This document shows, in pieces, positions 27,334-34,422 of a DNA stretch of 64,000 nt. The translations under genes and the position numbers were made by a program. Numbering within the stretch: position 1 is the first letter of the stretch; each line of letters begins with the position of its first letter. The notes under the pieces were generated by a model. That model searched no databases, was not told where the DNA came from, and saw nothing but the letters and a program-made list of their open reading frames with translations. Source of the DNA: Azospirillum brasilense (GTDB taxonomy: Bacteria; Pseudomonadota; Alphaproteobacteria; Azospirillales; Azospirillaceae); assembly GCF_005222205.1 (NCBI RefSeq), contig NZ_CP032346.1, positions 124,001 to 188,000 on the forward strand, in the 5' to 3' direction.

Positions 27334-27353
27334 AGCCCTGTGGCCGCAGGGCT
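27334..27353. terminator. Possible bidirectional hairpin between convergent genes
   Basis: AGCCCTG (27334-27340) and CAGGGCT (27347-27353) form a 7-bp stem with a 6-base loop between the kinase stop and the stop of the small convergent gene. There is no T-run, so termination is plausible rather than clear. Confidence 0.4.
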
Positions 27354-27356
27354 ACG

Positions 27357-27590
27357 TCAGACGTGAAGGTCCCGGAATTGCAGATGCTTGGGACGGCGGC
27401 CGCGCCGCTTGGGCGGGGCGAAGGCGGCCGTGGCGCCGCTTTCGCCCCGCACTTCGGCTTTCAGCTCCTGAACGCAGCGCAGCAGCAGCTCCTTTTCCCG
27501 CATGTCCTCGCGGTCGGTGACCTCAAGACAGCTCAGCTTGATCTCCACCAGATCGATCAGCGTTTCGGCGCAGCGGCGTGACAGGCTCAT
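27357..27590 (-). CDS. Small conserved-looking protein, 77 residues
   Basis: I cannot name the family. The N-terminal half is helical and amphipathic (SLSRRCAETLIDLVEIKLS), with two cysteines overall, and continues through REKELLLRCVQELKAEV. The C-terminal third is a basic, probably disordered tail (PPKRRGRRPKHLQFRDL). The composition suggests a small DNA- or RNA-associated or adaptor protein. The start at ATG 27590 has GGGGGGA upstream and excludes six odd residues from an alternative start at 27608. It converges with the histidine kinase and has an AT-rich promoter region upstream (27640-27715). Confidence 0.6.
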   Translation of the reverse strand: MSLSRRCAETLIDLVEIKLSCLEVTDREDMREKELLLRCVQELKAEVRGESGATAAFAPPKRRGRRPKHLQFRDLHV

Positions 27591-27720
27591 GGCGTCCCCC
27601 CCGACCAAAGATTGCTATCGCGTTCCGGTGGTAAGCTACCTCTGATTTTCTAAAAAGTACATAAAATTTTATACAGATTTCGATCTTTCTCGGTGCGATC
27701 ACATTTTTGGAGAGTAAGCG

Positions 27721-27749
27721 TTGACAGGCCCCATCCGGATCGTTAGAAC
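27721..27749 (+). promoter_or_regulatory. Sigma-70-type promoter of tRNA-Ser
   Basis: A perfect -35 TTGACA (27721-27726) is followed after 17 bases by the -10-like TAGAAC (27744-27749). A transcript would start near 27756 and run about 33 bases to the mature tRNA 5' end. Confidence 0.75.
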
Positions 27750-27788
27750 GCACCCACGCCAGCGGCGCCACAGAGCGCCGCCCCGGCA

Positions 27789-27882
27789 GGAGGGGTGGCC
27801 GAGAGGCTGAAGGCGGCGGTTTGCTAAACCGTTATAGGGGCTCAAACCCCTATCGTGGGTTCGAATCCCATCCCCTCCGCCA
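27789..27882 (+). tRNA. tRNA-Ser (anticodon GCT)
   Basis: This is a class II tRNA with acceptor stem GGAGGGG (27789-27795) pairing with CCCCTCC (27872-27878), discriminator G and an encoded CCA (27880-27882). The anticodon loop TTTGCTAAA gives GCT at 27823-27825, which decodes AGC/AGU. The long variable arm (TATAGGGGCTCAAACCCCTA) and the T-loop GTTCGAATC are present. It is preceded by a consensus promoter and followed by a T-rich stretch. Confidence 0.97.
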
Positions 27883-28077
27883 TTTTCTTTCAGATCAGTG
27901 AGTTAGCAGCCTGATCCGGCGGTTTCCTTGGGCAGCGACCCAGGACAAACCGTTGCCGGTGTGCCGGTTTTTGTGCCGACCGCAGCATCTCCCGAAACCG
28001 CGACGACACGTTGAGATACCGCGCACCCTTTCCGTGCCGGAACAGCGCGTCGGAACCCAGGAAGTGGGGCAGGGCGG

Positions 28078-28590
28078 TCAACCTGCCTCCAAGTCAGGCC
28101 GGCGGCCTCCCGCCGACAGCACGTCCCAATGCTCGGAGAGTTTGCCGTTCTCCACCCGGAAGAGATCGACCACGATCTGCGGCGTGTCGGCCCAGCCGTG
28201 GATACGGCCGTGAATGCCGACGAAATCGCCTTCGGTGACGGTCAGGCCTGGCTCGTAATAGACATCGGACGACAAACCGGCGACGAGCGACTTCAGCGCA
28301 TCGCGGCCCTGCGGGATGATTGCATTGTGCTGGACATGGTCCGGTGCATAGAGCCGCTCGACCGTCGAGGGGGCGCGACGTTGGAGCAGCGTGGTCATCG
28401 CCTTGACCACCAGCGCCTTGTTGCGCTCGCGACGCGCGTCGGAGATGCGGTCGGCGGGGCGGGGAACCTCGATCGGGCCAGCCGTGCGAAGAAATTCTCC
28501 GTCGGGCCGTGTGACGAATGAGTGGACGCCGCCGCGATCCTCGTTCTGGACGTTTTTAACCGTGGCCCCGCTTGCTTCTTTCCAGCTCAC
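28078..28590 (-). CDS. SnoaL/NTF2-like protein with N-terminal MoaF-like remnant
   Basis: The C-terminal 120 residues form a SnoaL-type polyketide cyclase/NTF2 fold (ALVVKAMTTLLQRRAPSTVE, YAPDHVQHNAIIPQG, VGIHGRIHGWADTPQIVVDLFRV, LSEHWDVL). The reaction is unknown. The first 45 residues (VSWKEASGATVKNVQNEDRG, PDGEFLRTAG) resemble the end of a MoaF-like domain. The frame stays open upstream to the HxlR stop at 28720 with more domain-like sequence (ENRVAFAIKEGPFAR) but no start codon. The GTG at 28590 is therefore forced, and the gene may be 5'-truncated. It is downstream of, and in frame with, the HxlR gene. Confidence 0.6.
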   Translation of the reverse strand: MSWKEASGATVKNVQNEDRGGVHSFVTRPDGEFLRTAGPIEVPRPADRISDARRERNKALVVKAMTTLLQRRAPSTVERLYAPDHVQHNAIIPQGRDALKSLVAGLSSDVYYEPGLTVTEGDFVGIHGRIHGWADTPQIVVDLFRVENGKLSEHWDVLSAGGRRPDLEAG

Positions 28591-28719
28591 GGCAAAGACG
28601 CAATCGCCGAGAGGAACGACTTCAATGGCCGCGGCCTCGCTGCGCGCGAACGGGCCTTCCTTAATCGCGAATGCGACGCGGTTTTCGGCGAACTCTGGAA
28701 CCGTTCGGCGGGATGTGGG

Positions 28720-29049
28720 CTAGCCCTTGGTGGACAGGCGCCGCTCCTGAAACGCAACGCCCCAGTCCCGCATAGCCATCAATACGGGCGCGAGCGTCTG
28801 CCCGAACGGAGTGAGCGAATATTCGACGCGCGGAGGGACCTCGGCGAAGACTTCGCGGGCGACGATCCCGTCGGCCTCGAGTTCGCGGAGCTGCATCGTG
28901 AGAGACCTCTGGCTCGGGTCTCCGACCAAGCGGCGCAGCTCGCCGAAACGGCGCGGACCGTCGAGGAGGCGGTAGATGATCATCGGCTTCCACTTGCCCC
29001 CGGTGACGTCGACGGTGGTTTCGACGGGGCATTTCCGGCCAACTGTCAT
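28720..29049 (-). CDS. HxlR-family winged-helix transcriptional regulator
   Basis: This 109-residue MarR-like DNA-binding protein carries the HxlR signature GRKCPVETTVDVTGGKWKPMI, with the redox-capable Cys at position 6, followed by the winged helix RRFGELRRLVGDPSQRSLTMQLRELEADG. Members such as YodB and HypR sense quinones, diamide or hypochlorite through that cysteine. ATG 29049 has GGAG about 8 bases upstream. It is divergent from a quinone reductase gene with two palindromes between them. This is the usual layout of a quinone-sensing repressor and its target. Confidence 0.88.
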   Translation of the reverse strand: MTVGRKCPVETTVDVTGGKWKPMIIYRLLDGPRRFGELRRLVGDPSQRSLTMQLRELEADGIVAREVFAEVPPRVEYSLTPFGQTLAPVLMAMRDWGVAFQERRLSTKG

Positions 29050-29081
29050 TGATCGCTCCGATGGTGTACTTTCTATCCCTA

Positions 29082-29109
29082 TAGGCAAAATGGTTGCCTA
29101 CTTGCAAGT
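29082..29109. promoter_or_regulatory. Probable HxlR operator (two palindromes)
   Basis: TAGGCAA (29082-29088) and TTGCCTA (29094-29100) are exact inverted repeats around AATGG. They are followed at once by the perfect 10-bp palindrome ACTTGCAAGT (29100-29109). The pair lies midway in the 111-base divergent space between the HxlR gene and the quinone reductase gene. Confidence 0.65.
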
Positions 29110-29160
29110 TCGCCTGTGTCGCGCCTAGCTGGAAGCCGCAAATTCGAAAGGTGAATCATC

Positions 29161-30156
29161 ATGCGGGCCGCCTTCTACGACCGACAGGGAACTGCGACGG
29201 AGGTGCTGACCATCGGCAACCTGCCCGATCCAACGCCGGGAGCCGGGGAGGTCCGGGTGAGGGTGGTCGCCTCCGGCATCAATCCTTCCGACATCAAGAC
29301 GAGGACCGGTTTCGGAGGCAAGGCCATGCCGTTCCCACGGATCGTCCCGCATCAGGACGGAGCGGGCGTCATCGACGATGTCGGCCCCGGCGTGCCTGCG
29401 GAACGCATCGGCGAACGGGTCTGGATCTACATGGCGCAGACGGGGAGGGCGTTCGGTACCGCGGCCGAATTCGTCGTCGTGCCTTCCGTGCAGGCCGTCA
29501 GGCTTGCCGACAATGTGTCCTTCGCGATCGGTGCGTCCCTCGGCGTCCCGGCGATGACCGCCCACCGGTGCCTGTTCGCGGACGGCGACCTGCGCGGCAG
29601 GCGGGTTCTCGTCCAGGGAGGAGCGGGCGCCGTGGGCAACGCGGCGATCCTTCTTGCGAAATGGGCGGGGGCGTGGGTGGCGGCGACGGTGGGCCGCGAC
29701 GAACAGGCGGATGTCGCACGAGCGGCCGGTGCCGATCTCGTCGTCAACAGGCATGAGGAAGACGTTTCCCAGGCGGTGAGATCTGCGACCGACGGCCACG
29801 GCGTCGACCGCATCGTCGACGTCGACATCTCCGCCAACATCGACGTGGCGATCGGCTGTCTCGCGCGCGACGGCGTCATCTCGGCCTATTCGACGAAATC
29901 GCCGCAGGCTTCTCTCACGATCCCGTTCTTCCCGGTTCTGCTGGGCGGCTTCTCGTTCCGTTTCGTCTACGTCTACACCATGCCGGAGGCCGCGATGCGG
30001 CAGGCGGCCGAGGAGATTTCCGCCTGCGCCGCGTCCGGGGCATACGCTCCGCGGATCGCCAAGACATTTGACCTCGACGCGGTGGCCGAAGCGCACGCGT
30101 TCCAGGATAGCGGCAAGGCGGTCGGAAAAATCCTGGTCCGAGTGCAGAACTCGTGA
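29161..30156 (+). CDS. NADPH:quinone reductase, zinc-independent MDR family
   Basis: This 331-residue medium-chain reductase of the zeta-crystallin/QOR type uses NADPH to reduce quinones. The N-terminal GroES-like domain contains EVRVRVVASGINPSD and PRIVPHQDGAGVID. The Rossmann domain has VLVQGGAGAVGNAAILLAKWAGA (about residues 145-167). The structural and catalytic zinc cysteines of alcohol dehydrogenases are absent. It faces the HxlR regulator across palindromic operators, which supports induction by electrophilic quinones. The region next to tRNA-Ser is accessory-like. Confidence 0.9.
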   Translation: MRAAFYDRQGTATEVLTIGNLPDPTPGAGEVRVRVVASGINPSDIKTRTGFGGKAMPFPRIVPHQDGAGVIDDVGPGVPAERIGERVWIYMAQTGRAFGTAAEFVVVPSVQAVRLADNVSFAIGASLGVPAMTAHRCLFADGDLRGRRVLVQGGAGAVGNAAILLAKWAGAWVAATVGRDEQADVARAAGADLVVNRHEEDVSQAVRSATDGHGVDRIVDVDISANIDVAIGCLARDGVISAYSTKSPQASLTIPFFPVLLGGFSFRFVYVYTMPEAAMRQAAEEISACAASGAYAPRIAKTFDLDAVAEAHAFQDSGKAVGKILVRVQNS

Positions 30157-30494
30157 CGCGCGCGGTTCAAGCGCCGCTCCATGTGCCGCTCCGTGTACGG
30201 CCTCGTCGTTGTCGCGCTCGGCGATGACCCGTTGATGAGCCATGACGTTTGCAACTCCTCTGCGTCCGCGATGACGCGCAGGGCAGAACTCAGACGTCGG
30301 ACCCTGTTTTGCCGCGGCGGCGCGTGCCGGAGGCGTGCGTCACACAGCAATCCGGAGAAGCATGAAACCACCGCTGGCCATGGATGTTGACGAAGAGGAG
30401 GCCGCCTCAGGCCCTGTCCGTTCGTTGGAACGGCAGAGGATGTGCATGGCTTCTGAGCGTCAGAAACTTACCTGAGAGAGGCTGGGACGTCATA
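30157..30494. other. 338-base gap with no recognised gene
   Basis: No open frame with a credible start, ribosome site and motif was found on either strand. The composition is mixed and slightly lower in GC near 30350-30490. The end of the gap should hold the promoter of the small membrane-protein gene at 30495. Confidence 0.5.
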
Positions 30495-30635
30495 ATGGAT
30501 GAGAGAACTCCCCCCACTCGGACGGCCACGCAGGCCCGCCAAGGCAGCATCAAGCACGTCGGCCGGTATGTTCTTGGGATAAGCCTACCGCTCGCAATCA
30601 TTGCGATGATTGTTGTCTACATGCTCGTCTTCTAA
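30495..30635 (+). CDS. Very small membrane protein, 46 residues
   Basis: After a charged N-terminus (MDERTPPTRTATQARQGSIKH) comes a single strong transmembrane helix (YVLGISLPLAIIAMIVVYML) ending two residues before the stop. The ATG at 30495 lies after a purine-rich stretch (GAGAGGCTGGGA). The short length, single helix and clear composition break at the helix suggest a genuine small inner-membrane protein, possibly regulatory. No family is recognised. Confidence 0.55.
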   Translation: MDERTPPTRTATQARQGSIKHVGRYVLGISLPLAIIAMIVVYMLVF

Positions 30636-30683
30636 TCCGGGCGTCCCGTCGCTTGCATATTCCTGTTCTGTTGGAGAGAAGCT

Positions 30684-30962
30684 GTGAGCATTCAGTGCCG
30701 TTGCCTCCTCATCCGCGAAGGAGAGGCACCCATCTGGAGCGATAAGGCGTTCCGCTTGCCACCGAACCGGGGTGACAGCGTTCAGTTCGAAGAAAATGGA
30801 ACGCCATTCACCTTCCAGGTCACGGAGATCCTGCACACGCTGTCTCTGGACGGCGTGGATTTCGCGTTGATTCTCAGTGAGGTGCCAGGCTCACGGGGCA
30901 AGCCATTCCGGGTGCTGTTCGAAGATCAAGCCCGCAAGACCGGAAGACACGACCGGGCATGA
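30684..30962 (+). CDS. Unknown protein, 92 residues
   Basis: This soluble, beta-rich-looking protein (RGDSVQFEENGTPFTFQVTEI, DGVDFALILSEV) begins at GTG 30684 after GGAGAGAAGC and lies 48 bases downstream of the small membrane protein. The codon choice is less GC-biased than in the core genes, in line with an accessory pocket. No domain is recognised. Confidence 0.5.
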   Translation: MSIQCRCLLIREGEAPIWSDKAFRLPPNRGDSVQFEENGTPFTFQVTEILHTLSLDGVDFALILSEVPGSRGKPFRVLFEDQARKTGRHDRA

Positions 30963-31278
30963 CCGCATCGCCATCAGCTCCGGCGCTTGCGTGCACCCTT
31001 CCACCCAGCTGATATTGTTAGAAGGTTGCTGGTCTGAACCCATCCCACGCGATGATTCTATGTGTCGGTCTGTGCGGCGAAGAGGCAAAGCTGTGAGGAT
31101 TGGTGGCGTTTCAACGCCGCCAAGGGCTCGACGGTCTCCCGCTCAAGGCGATGTGGACTGGGTTCGCGAACATCCGGCAGGGGGCTTTGCTTGCGAGTTT
31201 CAGCGTTCAGGCAGCCGGCCTGTTCGGGTGTGCAGATGAAGGCCCTGCATGCTGGCCCTGTACGGACCACCCCCAGCC
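30963..31278. other. 316-base gap with no recognised gene
   Basis: Several overlapping frames are open, but none shows conserved-looking sequence or a good start. The composition is lower in GC than the window average up to about 31100. No repeat or terminator was recognised. Confidence 0.5.
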
Positions 31279-31470
31279 CTACTTTCGGGTTCGTGCCGCC
31301 ATCCACCGGAGGGCGGCGCTGGCGGGATACGCCAGGGCGAAGCTGAGTGTTGTCCAGACGATCTGCGCAGTCGAGGGCGATGCCCCCGGCTTGACCCGGA
31401 TATCGGCCTCAAGCAGTCCGACGGCGCTGAACAGCAAGTATGCGCAGGCGCAAAACCAGAAAAGCGACAT
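31279..31470 (-). CDS. Small membrane protein, 63 residues
   Basis: Two hydrophobic segments (MSLFWFCACAYLLFSAVGLL and IVWTTLSFALAYPASAALRW) flank a short polar loop (EADIRVKPGASPSTAQ). The C-terminus is positively charged (RTRK). ATG 31470 has GGAGG four bases upstream. It lies downstream of, and on the same strand as, the larger membrane protein gene at 31538, which may be cotranscribed. No family is recognised. Confidence 0.55.
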   Translation of the reverse strand: MSLFWFCACAYLLFSAVGLLEADIRVKPGASPSTAQIVWTTLSFALAYPASAALRWMAARTRK

Positions 31471-31537
31471 GATGCCTCCAAGCGCTGGCACCATGTCGCC
31501 GTATGGTTAACAAAGCATCAAGACGCGCATCGTGTCG

Positions 31538-32464
31538 TCAATCGGCAACGACCACAGACTCCCGCCGCTGCGTGCCCATGCGCCCACCAAGCGCCGCCGC
31601 TGCGGCGCCGAGCAGCAGGGCGACGGTCCCCCAGATCCCGGCCGAGGACAGCGTGTTGCTCGTCGCCTCGGCCGCCTGCGTCGCCGTCTGCGTCGCTTGC
31701 TGCTTGGCTTGGCCGAATTGCTGCTCAACCTGTTGAAGCCGCTGGCGCGCCTGATCCTCGGGAATCCCGGCCTGCTGCGCGATCAACGAAACCGCCTGCT
31801 GCCGCGCTTGGTCGGCCTCCGGTCCGCCGCGGGCCATTGTGGTCAAGGCATTGACCAGCTGGGTGCGGGCATCGGCGCCGCTGCGCTGCTGGTCGGCAGG
31901 GCGCAGCAGATCTTCGGCCCGGTTGCGCAGGTCCTCGGCGGACACCCCCGACGCTTCCGCCACCTTGGGCGCGACCTGCTGGACGGTTTGGGTCACACCG
32001 GACGTCACGTTACCCAAGGCGCTCAACGCCCCGCCCATGACGTTGCCGACCGTGGTGGTCACCAGATAGGCGCTGATCAGCAGGGCGAAGGCCCAGGTGA
32101 GCAGGCCGTGGATGAGGCCATCACCGCGCACGACCACGCCGGCCAGCCGAGCCGCCACATAGCCGCCGACACCAAGCGCGACCATATAGCTGACCGTCCA
32201 CCAGAGGCCCGCGCCGATGCCGAAGGAACTCGCCTGCGGCAAGCCCTCCCGTCCGGCGGACGGGTCGATGGTCGTCATGCCGATGCCCAGCCCCAGCATG
32301 CTCAACAGCAGTTGGATCGCCAGGGCGAGGACGACGCCCGCGAAGACCGCCGCCCACGACACGCGGCGATGGACGCCGGGGCGCACCTCCACCCCGACAT
32401 CGGCCGCGGCCGTCGGGTGAGGGGTCGCGTGCGGCGTCGGGTACACGCCTTCCTTGATCACCAT
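31538..32464 (-). CDS. Membrane protein of the PhnA-like type, 308 residues
   Basis: The N-terminal half holds a hydrophobic core: RRVSWAAVFAGVVLALAIQL (about 38-57), a Gly-rich helix LSMLGLGIGMTTIDP, SYMVALGVGGYVAARLAG (about 100-117) and LLTWAFALLISAYLVTTTVG (about 127-146). The middle (about 165-280) is a charged, Ala/Gln-rich coiled coil (QQVAPKVAEASG, RQRLQQVEQQFGQAKQQATQ). A last helix ends GTQRR. Similar proteins are often labelled PhnA-like without evidence. The function is unknown. GAGGAG precedes ATG 32464. It may act in envelope stress, which is inference only. Confidence 0.7.
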   Translation of the reverse strand: MVIKEGVYPTPHATPHPTAAADVGVEVRPGVHRRVSWAAVFAGVVLALAIQLLLSMLGLGIGMTTIDPSAGREGLPQASSFGIGAGLWWTVSYMVALGVGGYVAARLAGVVVRGDGLIHGLLTWAFALLISAYLVTTTVGNVMGGALSALGNVTSGVTQTVQQVAPKVAEASGVSAEDLRNRAEDLLRPADQQRSGADARTQLVNALTTMARGGPEADQARQQAVSLIAQQAGIPEDQARQRLQQVEQQFGQAKQQATQTATQAAEATSNTLSSAGIWGTVALLLGAAAAALGGRMGTQRRESVVVAD

Positions 32465-32812
32465 GTTCGTGCTCCTCAGTCTTCGATGGGGATGGTGTCG
32501 GCTTGGCGTTCCCAATGGGATCGGCGTCAAAAGCTGGCTGGCGCAGCGCAAAAGCCGGACACGATCAAGCCGCTCAACCTCATGCCCGGGCGATGGTTCC
32601 TTGCGGACATTGCGCGATGCCCTTCCGGCCGGTCCCAGCGTCGGTTCCGCCCGTCCGAGCCAGACCGGATCGGATCGGTTCCTACCCCAACGGGGGCGCC
32701 AGCTGTGGGGCGATGGGACCTGTTGAGAGCGGAGGTGGGATGAGCCAGCTTGGAGGCCTCGTGGGATCATGGGGCTGCCGACCCGCCTTTGGAGGGCGCC
32801 CACACCGGCCCC
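32465..32812. other. 348-base gap upstream of membrane protein gene
   Basis: Nothing coding was recognised. A short inverted stretch near 32655-32675 (AGACCGGATCGGATCGGTTCC) is weakly palindromic. The promoter of the minus-strand membrane-protein gene should be in the first 100 bases. Confidence 0.4.
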
Positions 32813-33224
32813 TCACTTCCACAGCCGTTTGCCCTTCACCGCGCCGCCGGCGCTGGCGCCGACGCGGTAGGACACCACCGCCGGTGCCGCGGCTCTTAGC
32901 GGGCTTGACGTCAGCGCGGCGTTCGGGTCGATCCCTTCGGCCGGTAGGGCCAGCACCCGGTGCAGCACGGCCCCGAACATCACCTGGACGATGGCCGAGA
33001 CGATCGGCGCGCCCCAGGAGATGCAATTGCCGGCCCTCGCCGGCTCGACCGCCCGGACGCCGGGGGGCGGCCCGGGTCTCGTTGTCGAGCTGCGGCAGCG
33101 CCACGACCTGAGCGCCCCGCCGGCGGTACAGCTCGACCAGCTTGGCCGGATCGTCCTGCGCCACGGCGACGTCCGGGAAAGGAACCACATGACCGCTGGG
33201 CCGGCACCGTCCAGGTGACGGCAC
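32813..33224 (-). pseudogene. Frameshifted gene fragment (single-base shift in a six-C run)
   Basis: Reading from 33224, one minus frame gives a sensible sequence (VVPFPDVAVAQDDPAKLVEL, then YRRRGAQVVALPQLDNETRA) and turns to shadow composition after a run of six C on this strand (33062-33067). With one C removed, translation continues as PGVRAVEPARAGNCISWGAP and IVSAIVQVMFGAVLHRVLAL to a stop at 32813. The composite is about 130 residues. Its pattern resembles the end of a SIS-type sugar-phosphate isomerase domain, with low certainty. It lacks an N-terminal half, so it looks like a decayed fragment, unless the shift is a sequencing error in a small intact gene. Confidence 0.4.
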
Positions 33225-33252
33225 CCTTCCTGAGTTTTTCGGTCGAGGGCGC

Positions 33253-34377
33253 CTACTCCGCCACGGCGTCGCCCGGCTCGTTTCCCCCGCTCCATTCCCG
33301 GATGAGGCCGTACGCCACGGCGAGCAGCGTCGGCCCGAGGAAAATGCCGATCAGGCCGAATGCGATGAGACCGCCGACGATGCCCAGGAAAATGATGATG
33401 AAGGGAAGATCGCTGCTTCGACCGATGAGGATCGGGCGCAGGATGTTGTCGAGGCTGCCGACCAGCAGGCCGACCCAGGCCACCAGAAAGATCGCCATGG
33501 CGGTGCGGCCCTGGCTGGCCAGCCAGATCGCGGCGGGCAACCAGATCAGCGCCGGTCCCATCGGCACCAGCGTCAGGAAGAAGGTGATGAAGCCGAGGAG
33601 CAGGGCGCCGGGAAGCCCCGCGATCCAGTAACCCACGGTGGCGGCGACAGCTTGCACCAGCGCGGTGCCGAGCACGCCATGGACGACCCCGTTGATCGTT
33701 TCGGCGGCGACGTCGAGGGACTGCCGCGCACGGGCGCCGGCGATCCGCCCCACGATGCTGTGCAGCCGGCGCACGGCGGTGCGGCCGTCCCGATAGAGGA
33801 AGAAGGCGATCAGGACGCTCAGCGCGATCAGCGACGTTCCCGAGAGAAGATGCTCGCCGCTTGCCAGCACCCAGTCGCGGATCTGGCCGAAATGGGGTTG
33901 GAGCGTCGTGCGCAGATTGGCTTCGCCGCTCAGCAGCACGCTCCACACCTCCTGCAGCCGCTCCCCGAGGATCGGGAGGCCGGCCAGCCAGCCCGGCAGG
34001 GGTGGAAGGCCCCGGTCCATGGCCGCGTGAGCCGTTTCGAAGACCCGGATGATGTTCTCCGACAGCTTTATTCCAAGCGCGACCAGGGGCCCGACGAGAA
34101 TTGCCATGATCGCCAGCGTCATGATCGCCGCCGCCAGCGTCGTGCGGCCGCCGAGAGCGCGCTCGATGCGCCGATGCAGCGGCCAGGTGCTGAAGGTCAG
34201 GATGACGGCCCAGAGGATCGCCGCGATGAAGGGGCGCAGCACGACGAAGCAGCCGATCACCAGGATCAGCATCATCGACAGGACGAGCGCCTTGCGGACA
34301 TAGCTCATCTCGTGCCGCTCCGGGGACTCCGGGGCGTCGGCGCGCGGCATGAACCGGTCGTGAATGAAGTCCGCCAC
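33253..34377 (-). CDS. AI-2E family transporter (YdiK/TqsA-like permease)
   Basis: This 374-residue inner-membrane protein of the UPF0118/AI-2E family has about eight transmembrane helices: a pair near residues 25-65 (LVLSMMLILVIGCFVVLRP, FIAAILWAVILTF), one near 80-105, then a soluble region and a C-terminal bundle (LLLGFITFFLTLVPMGPAL, FLVAWVGLLVGSLDNILRP, LIAFGLIGIFLGPTLLAVAYGL). DNILRPILIG and the LGPTLLA motif are typical. Family members export small molecules or ions. The start is GTG 34377 with GGGAA upstream. It lies 45 bases after the RND pump gene and is probably the last gene of the seven-gene run. Confidence 0.87.
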   Translation of the reverse strand: MADFIHDRFMPRADAPESPERHEMSYVRKALVLSMMLILVIGCFVVLRPFIAAILWAVILTFSTWPLHRRIERALGGRTTLAAAIMTLAIMAILVGPLVALGIKLSENIIRVFETAHAAMDRGLPPLPGWLAGLPILGERLQEVWSVLLSGEANLRTTLQPHFGQIRDWVLASGEHLLSGTSLIALSVLIAFFLYRDGRTAVRRLHSIVGRIAGARARQSLDVAAETINGVVHGVLGTALVQAVAATVGYWIAGLPGALLLGFITFFLTLVPMGPALIWLPAAIWLASQGRTAMAIFLVAWVGLLVGSLDNILRPILIGRSSDLPFIIIFLGIVGGLIAFGLIGIFLGPTLLAVAYGLIREWSGGNEPGDAVAE

Positions 34378-34422
34378 GGTTTCCGTTCCCTTCAGCTTGT
34401 GTTCCCGTGAGGGCGCGGGTGG

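Noticed and set aside
27890..28081. Possible integrase remnant next to tRNA-Ser
   Set aside because: The location is suggestive, but no R-H-R-Y recombinase motif can be seen, so it is not listed as a gene.
29125..30243. A 372-codon minus-strand open frame
   Set aside because: It is antisense to the quinone reductase, whose Rossmann motif is unmistakable.
30427..30450. EcfG-type general stress promoter (GGAAC, then GCTT) before the 46-residue gene
   Set aside because: The -10 half does not match CGTT and the spacing is ambiguous.
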